DNA from: JAGVSR01 sp963778225
GTDB lineage: Bacteria; Pseudomonadota; Alphaproteobacteria; Rhizobiales; Hyphomicrobiaceae
Assembly: GCA_963778225.1 (NCBI GenBank)
Contig: CAVZTR010000012.1
Coordinates: 62,001 to 126,000, forward strand
Length of the DNA stretch: 64,000 nucleotides
Reading direction: 5' to 3'
Shown: positions 60,638-64,000 of the stretch, piece after piece
Position numbering within the stretch: the first letter of the stretch is position 1
How the letters are laid out: each line of letters opens with the position of its first letter
Notes under the pieces: generated by a model
Seen by the model: the letters and a program-made list of their open reading frames with translations, nothing else
The model's database searches: none
What the model was told of the DNA's origin: nothing
Translations under genes and position numbers: made by a program

Positions 60638-61627
60638 ATGCGCCACACCCTGACCCCCGCCGAATACAAGGAGCGCATTCTCGCGGGCGACCGCACGGCG
60701 CTGGCCCGCGCCATCACGCTCGTGGAGAGCACCAAGGCTGCCCATAACGCTGAGGCACAGGAACTTTTACAGATGCTGCTGCCGCATGCCGGTGGCGCCA
60801 TCCGGCTCGGCATCACGGGTGTGCCGGGCGTGGGAAAATCGACGACGATCGATCAGTTGGGGACGAACCTGGTCGAGGCCGGGCACAAGGTCGCCGTATT
60901 GGCGGTGGACCCGACATCCAAGCGAACCGGTGGATCCATTCTCGGCGACAAGACGCGCATGAGCCAGCTTGCGCCGTTGGCAAACGCTTTCATCCGGCCG
61001 TCCCCGACATCGGGCACGCTCGGCGGCGTGACGCGCAAGACCCGCGAGACGATGGTGCTGCTGGAAGCGGCTGGGTTCGACATCGTGATCGTCGAGACGG
61101 TCGGCGTCGGCCAGTCGGAAGTGGCGGTCGCCGACATGGTGGACTTCTTCCTCGTTCTTCTGCTTGCCGGCGGCGGTGACGACCTGCAGGGCATCAAGAA
61201 AGGCATCATCGAACTTGCCGACATGATCGCCATCAACAAGGCGGACGGGGACAACATCACGCGCGCCAAGCGCGCAGCGAATGAATACCAGAACGCGATT
61301 GCAATCTTTACCCCCAAGTCCGCTGCGTGGCTGCCGCCGGTCGTCACCATTTCAGGCCGGACGAATCTCGGCCTCGACGATCTGTGGGGCAAGATCGCCG
61401 AGCATCGGCAGCTCATGACGCAGAACGGCCAGTTCGCGGAGCGGCGCAAGCGTCAGGCCGTGGAATGGATGCGCGATATGCTGAGCGACCGGCTGCTGCA
61501 CGCGGTCAAGGCAAACCCAGCGGTGGCGGCGCGACTGCCGACCATCGAAAGTGACGTTCGTGACGGGCGGCTTTTTCCAACGCGCGCGGTCGATGAGATC
61601 CTCGGGCTGATGGGCTTGACGGCCTGA
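60638..61627 (+). CDS. meaB: methylmalonyl-CoA mutase-associated GTPase MeaB
   Basis: G3E-family GTPase chaperone that gates cofactor loading into B12-dependent methylmalonyl-CoA mutase; 329 residues. Walker A GVPGVGKSTTIDQLG, switch VDPTSKRTGGSILGDKTRM and SPTSGTLGGVTRKTRET, Walker B IVIVETVGVGQSEVAVADM, base-specific INKADGDN. The mutase is not in the window. ATG 60638 is the family start; earlier in-frame sequence is Arg-rich shadow. It is divergent from the DUF900 gene. Confidence 0.95.
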   Translation: MRHTLTPAEYKERILAGDRTALARAITLVESTKAAHNAEAQELLQMLLPHAGGAIRLGITGVPGVGKSTTIDQLGTNLVEAGHKVAVLAVDPTSKRTGGSILGDKTRMSQLAPLANAFIRPSPTSGTLGGVTRKTRETMVLLEAAGFDIVIVETVGVGQSEVAVADMVDFFLVLLLAGGGDDLQGIKKGIIELADMIAINKADGDNITRAKRAANEYQNAIAIFTPKSAAWLPPVVTISGRTNLGLDDLWGKIAEHRQLMTQNGQFAERRKRQAVEWMRDMLSDRLLHAVKANPAVAARLPTIESDVRDGRLFPTRAVDEILGLMGLTA

Positions 61628-61643
61628 GCGCTAACTTTGTCGC

Positions 61644-61955
61644 TCAAAACCCGCGGCGGCCGGTGGGGTTGGCGGTCAGGCAGTTTTCCTGCACGCGAAT
61701 GTCACGGCCGACATAAACGCAGACATTGCGCTTGGCGTTGGGGTTGTTGCGGATCTCTGCGAACGAGACCTTGAAACCATACTCACGCGCGACCTCCGCC
61801 AGCAGCTTATCCTCGCAATAGGGTGTCGAGATATAGTTGCCGGACACGAGCTGCGCGCCATTACGGCATTTAATGGCGGCCGACGCCGGGGTGCTGCCAG
61901 CGGCGAGGAGAGCTAGGGCGACGATGACGGCGGCCGAGTTCGCTAAACGCTTCAT
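61644..61955 (-). CDS. small exported cysteine-containing protein of unknown function
   Basis: A 103-residue protein: signal peptide (AAVIVALALLAAGSTPASA) and a short domain with four cysteines (IKCRNGAQLVSGNYISTPYC, RNVCVYVGRDIRVQENC), probably two disulfides. No family recognised. GGAGACCACA precedes the ATG. It converges with meaB, 16 bases apart. Confidence 0.75.
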   Translation of the reverse strand: MKRLANSAAVIVALALLAAGSTPASAAIKCRNGAQLVSGNYISTPYCEDKLLAEVAREYGFKVSFAEIRNNPNAKRNVCVYVGRDIRVQENCLTANPTGRRGF

Positions 61956-62090
61956 TGTGGTCTCCGAAGGTCTCTATGAGCCAGCGCTCAGCGATCGATA
62001 TGGGTAGGAATACTCCGTCCGCGGCGCGCGTGCAATTGACAGGGGCTTAAGTTTCGGTCATCCGCCGGACGAGGTTCAGGAGCGCGCACG

Positions 62091-63062
62091 ATGATTAACG
62101 TCTACGACTGCCGGAACGGATTGCTCGTCAAACTGGACGAGGGTGCCTCTGTCGGACCGGAAACCGTCTGGATCGATCTAGTGAACCCCACACCGGAGGA
62201 CGAAGCCACCATCGAGCACGTTTTAGGCCTGGATGTCCCGACGCGCGACGAGGCGCGCGAGATCGAGGCGTCAAGTCGCTTCTACGAGGAAGACGGCGGC
62301 ACGTTCATGACCACCTCGATCATCTACTTCCCCGATAACACGACGCCCACCACGGGCTCCGTCACATTCATCCTGAAGGAGACCCGGCTGGTCACGGTGC
62401 GCTACGTCGAGCCGCGCGCGTTTCCAGTGTTTGCCAGCCGAGCCGAGAAGGGCGCCGTCTCATGCAATTCGGGGGGCACTGTGATGATCGGGCTCATCGA
62501 AACGATCGTCGACCGCATCGCCGACGTCATCGAACGTATTCAGGATGACGTCGAAAAGCTCACCCACAACGTGTTCAACCTCAACACCCAGAGGCGGGAT
62601 AGTTCCCGGCGCCTGGATGTGCTGTTGCGGAGCACCGGCAAAGAGGGTGATCTCGTCGCGCGGGTTCTGGAAAGCGCCACGTCGCTCGATCGCACGATGC
62701 ATTTCTTTCGTGATGCCGCACGGGATCGCGGTTTCGATCCGCGAATACTGGAACGGCTCGATGTCGCCCAGCGCGACAATCATTCGCTGATGGAGCACAC
62801 GCGGTTTCTGACGAACAGGATCAGCTTCCTACTGGAGGCAACGCTCGGCATGATCTCGACCGAGCAGAACCAGATCATCAAGTTGTTCTCGGTGATGGCC
62901 GTGATGCTGATGCCGCCCACCCTGGTCGCCTCCATCTACGGAATGAACTTCCGCCACATGCCGGAGTTGGAATGGGACTACGGCTATCCGCTGGCCTTGC
63001 TGGCCATGGTGCTTGCCGCCGTCATTCCCTACCTCTATTTCCGCCGCAAGGGTTGGCTGTAA
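62091..63062 (+). CDS. corA: magnesium transporter CorA family protein
   Basis: A 323-residue CorA-type divalent-cation channel. The N-terminal cytosolic domain ends in the long stalk helix (ERLDVAQRDNHSLMEHTRFLTNRISFLLEATLG), TM1 ends in the signature YGMN (SVMAVMLMPPTLVASIYGMNFRHMPE), and TM2 is YPLALLAMVLAAVIPYLYF with a basic end RRKGWL. AGGAG precedes the ATG. It converges with the chromate transporter, four bases apart. Confidence 0.94.
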   Translation: MINVYDCRNGLLVKLDEGASVGPETVWIDLVNPTPEDEATIEHVLGLDVPTRDEAREIEASSRFYEEDGGTFMTTSIIYFPDNTTPTTGSVTFILKETRLVTVRYVEPRAFPVFASRAEKGAVSCNSGGTVMIGLIETIVDRIADVIERIQDDVEKLTHNVFNLNTQRRDSSRRLDVLLRSTGKEGDLVARVLESATSLDRTMHFFRDAARDRGFDPRILERLDVAQRDNHSLMEHTRFLTNRISFLLEATLGMISTEQNQIIKLFSVMAVMLMPPTLVASIYGMNFRHMPELEWDYGYPLALLAMVLAAVIPYLYFRRKGWL

Positions 63063-63066
63063 GGCG

Positions 63067-64000
63067 CTAAAGTGCGCCCAGCGCATGCAAAGCGAGTGAC
63101 GTGCCGCCGGTCACGGCGAGCGTCGTTGCGATGCCGCGATGCAGGCCGAAGAGCAGCACGGCGCCGAGTACGGCCAGCCCCGCCGCATCGATGCGCAGGG
63201 TCGACACGTCCGGCCATTCGAAATGGAACGGGCCCGCGCTGACCCACTCGAGCCTTGCGAAGAGGACGTGGAGTGCGAACCAGACCGTCAGGTTCAGGAT
63301 GACGCCCACGACGGCGGAGGTGATGGCACTCAACGCCGACCGCAGTGCCGGGATGGCATTGAGCCGTTCGATGTAGGGCGCGCCGACGAAAATCCACAGG
63401 AAGCAGGGTGCGAACGTTGCCCATAGCGTTACGACCGCGCCGAGGATTCCCATGACGACCGGGTTGCCGCCACCTTCGCGGAAGGCTGCCAGCGTGCCGA
63501 CGAATTCCGTGACGAGGATCAAGGGGCCAGGCGTGGTCTCGGCGAGGCCCAGTGCGTCCAGCATCTCGCCGGGCTTCAGCCAGCCATAGGTCTGGACGAC
63601 TTCCTGGGCGAGGTAGGCGAGCACGGCATAGGCGCCACCAAACGTGACCAAGGCGAGTTTGGAGAACAGCCACGCCAGTTCGGTCAGCACATGGTCGGCA
63701 CCAAAAAAGGCTGCAACGGCAAGAAGCGGGAGCACCCAAATGGCCGTCCAGAGGGTCAACGTGCGCAGGGTCTCGGCGGGCGAGACGCGCGCATCGGTGG
63801 ACGGCGGCAGCGCCGGGGCGCCGCGACCGCGGGCAAAGCCGATGGCGGCTGCCACGATCACAACGACGGGAAACGGGACTGCCAGAAAGAAGATGGCGAC
63901 AAAGGCAGCGGCGGCGATGGCCCAGTCTGTCGTGTGATGCAGTGCCTTCTTCGCAACTCTCAGCAGCGCCTCAATTACGATGGCGAGCACGGCGGCCTTA
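63067..64000 (-). CDS. chrA: chromate transporter (CHR family), C-terminal part
   Basis: The frame is open to the right edge, so the gene is cut. The visible 311 residues hold several hydrophobic segments and the second CHR domain: SKLALVTFGGAYAVLAYLAQEVVQTYGWLKPGEMLDALGLAETTPGPLILVTEFVGTLAAFR, a textbook CHR signature. The GTG at 63990 would be an internal start; full-length long-form ChrA is about 400-450 residues, so the first domain should lie beyond 64000. It exports chromate. Confidence 0.9.
   Translation of the reverse strand, partial: KAAVLAIVIEALLRVAKKALHHTTDWAIAAAAFVAIFFLAVPFPVVVIVAAAIGFARGRGAPALPPSTDARVSPAETLRTLTLWTAIWVLPLLAVAAFFGADHVLTELAWLFSKLALVTFGGAYAVLAYLAQEVVQTYGWLKPGEMLDALGLAETTPGPLILVTEFVGTLAAFREGGGNPVVMGILGAVVTLWATFAPCFLWIFVGAPYIERLNAIPALRSALSAITSAVVGVILNLTVWFALHVLFARLEWVSAGPFHFEWPDVSTLRIDAAGLAVLGAVLLFGLHRGIATTLAVTGGTSLALHALGAL

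Noticed and set aside
1..64000. CRISPR arrays, insertion sequences, prophage genes
   Set aside because: No regularly spaced repeats, transposase or phage structural motifs were seen; the only dispersed repeats are REP-like.

Overview
This window is high-GC chromosomal DNA from an alphaproteobacterium, most likely of the order Hyphomicrobiales. The signs are an ALA-synthase hemA (C4 haem pathway), divK-pleD, two DUF2497/PopZ-type polar organisers, an NDUFA12 homologue, LdtR- and EipB-type envelope proteins, an ExoR-like Sel1 protein, a coenzyme-B12-dependent ribonucleotide reductase and gene orders typical of that group (dgt-argS-SPOR; nrdR-ribD-ribE-ribB-ribH-nusB-thiL). No phage, insertion sequence or CRISPR array was seen. 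The content is mainly housekeeping, with one lower-GC, repeat-rich accessory patch at about 41.9-43.4 kb.

Layout: 0-11 kb holds a SPOR-type gene start, argS, dgt, an A-type Fe-S carrier, xthA, a divergent ribbon-helix-helix/response-regulator pair, an ExoR-like gene overlapping ilvD, a broken DUF2939 gene and an aldehyde dehydrogenase. From 11 to 19 kb come valS, two tandem PopZ paralogues, tolC and a pcm-type methyltransferase. From 19.5 to 30 kb come tRNA-Cys and tRNA-Asn, an L,D-transpeptidase, the seven-gene nrdR/riboflavin/nusB/thiL operon, glyA and hemA. From 30 to 42 kb come ldtR, a 3-hydroxyisobutyryl-CoA hydrolase-like gene, an extensin-like protein, hemB, a broken catalase-related gene, DUF2155, NDUFA12 and nrdJ. 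From 42 to 52 kb come the REP/DUF559 patch, rnr, DUF983, NUDIX, rpmG, a possible structured RNA, divK-pleD, DUF3572, a broken ROK kinase and eipB. From 52 to 64 kb come RidA, a glycerophosphodiesterase, an M48 protease, a GNAT/DUF482 protein, HIT, a large DUF2314 envelope protein, a DUF900 hydrolase, meaB, corA and the end of a chromate transporter.

Themes: haem and redox control (hemA behind a perfect FNR/FixK box with a well-spaced -10, hemB, Fe-S assembly); B12-dependent metabolism (nrdJ, MeaB, and a branched-chain degradation enzyme that could supply propionyl-CoA); cell cycle and polarity (PopZ pair, DivK-PleD, a perfect CtrA-type box); and envelope maintenance (L,D-transpeptidase with an LdtR-type regulator, EipB, ExoR-like, extensin-like, M48 protease).

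A caution for the reader: five genes (DUF2939, ribD, catalase-related, ROK kinase, and the signal peptide of the M48 protease) are each interrupted by what reads as exactly one extra base. Because ribD is normally indispensable and all five have the same polarity, residual single-base insertions in the assembly are at least as likely as real pseudogenes.

The most unusual DNA-level features are the eipB leader (three tandem units, each with a hairpin and a Shine-Dalgarno-like core), a DUF559 nuclease gene enclosed by REP-like palindromes, the duplicated PopZ genes, and an unassigned stem structure after rpmG.
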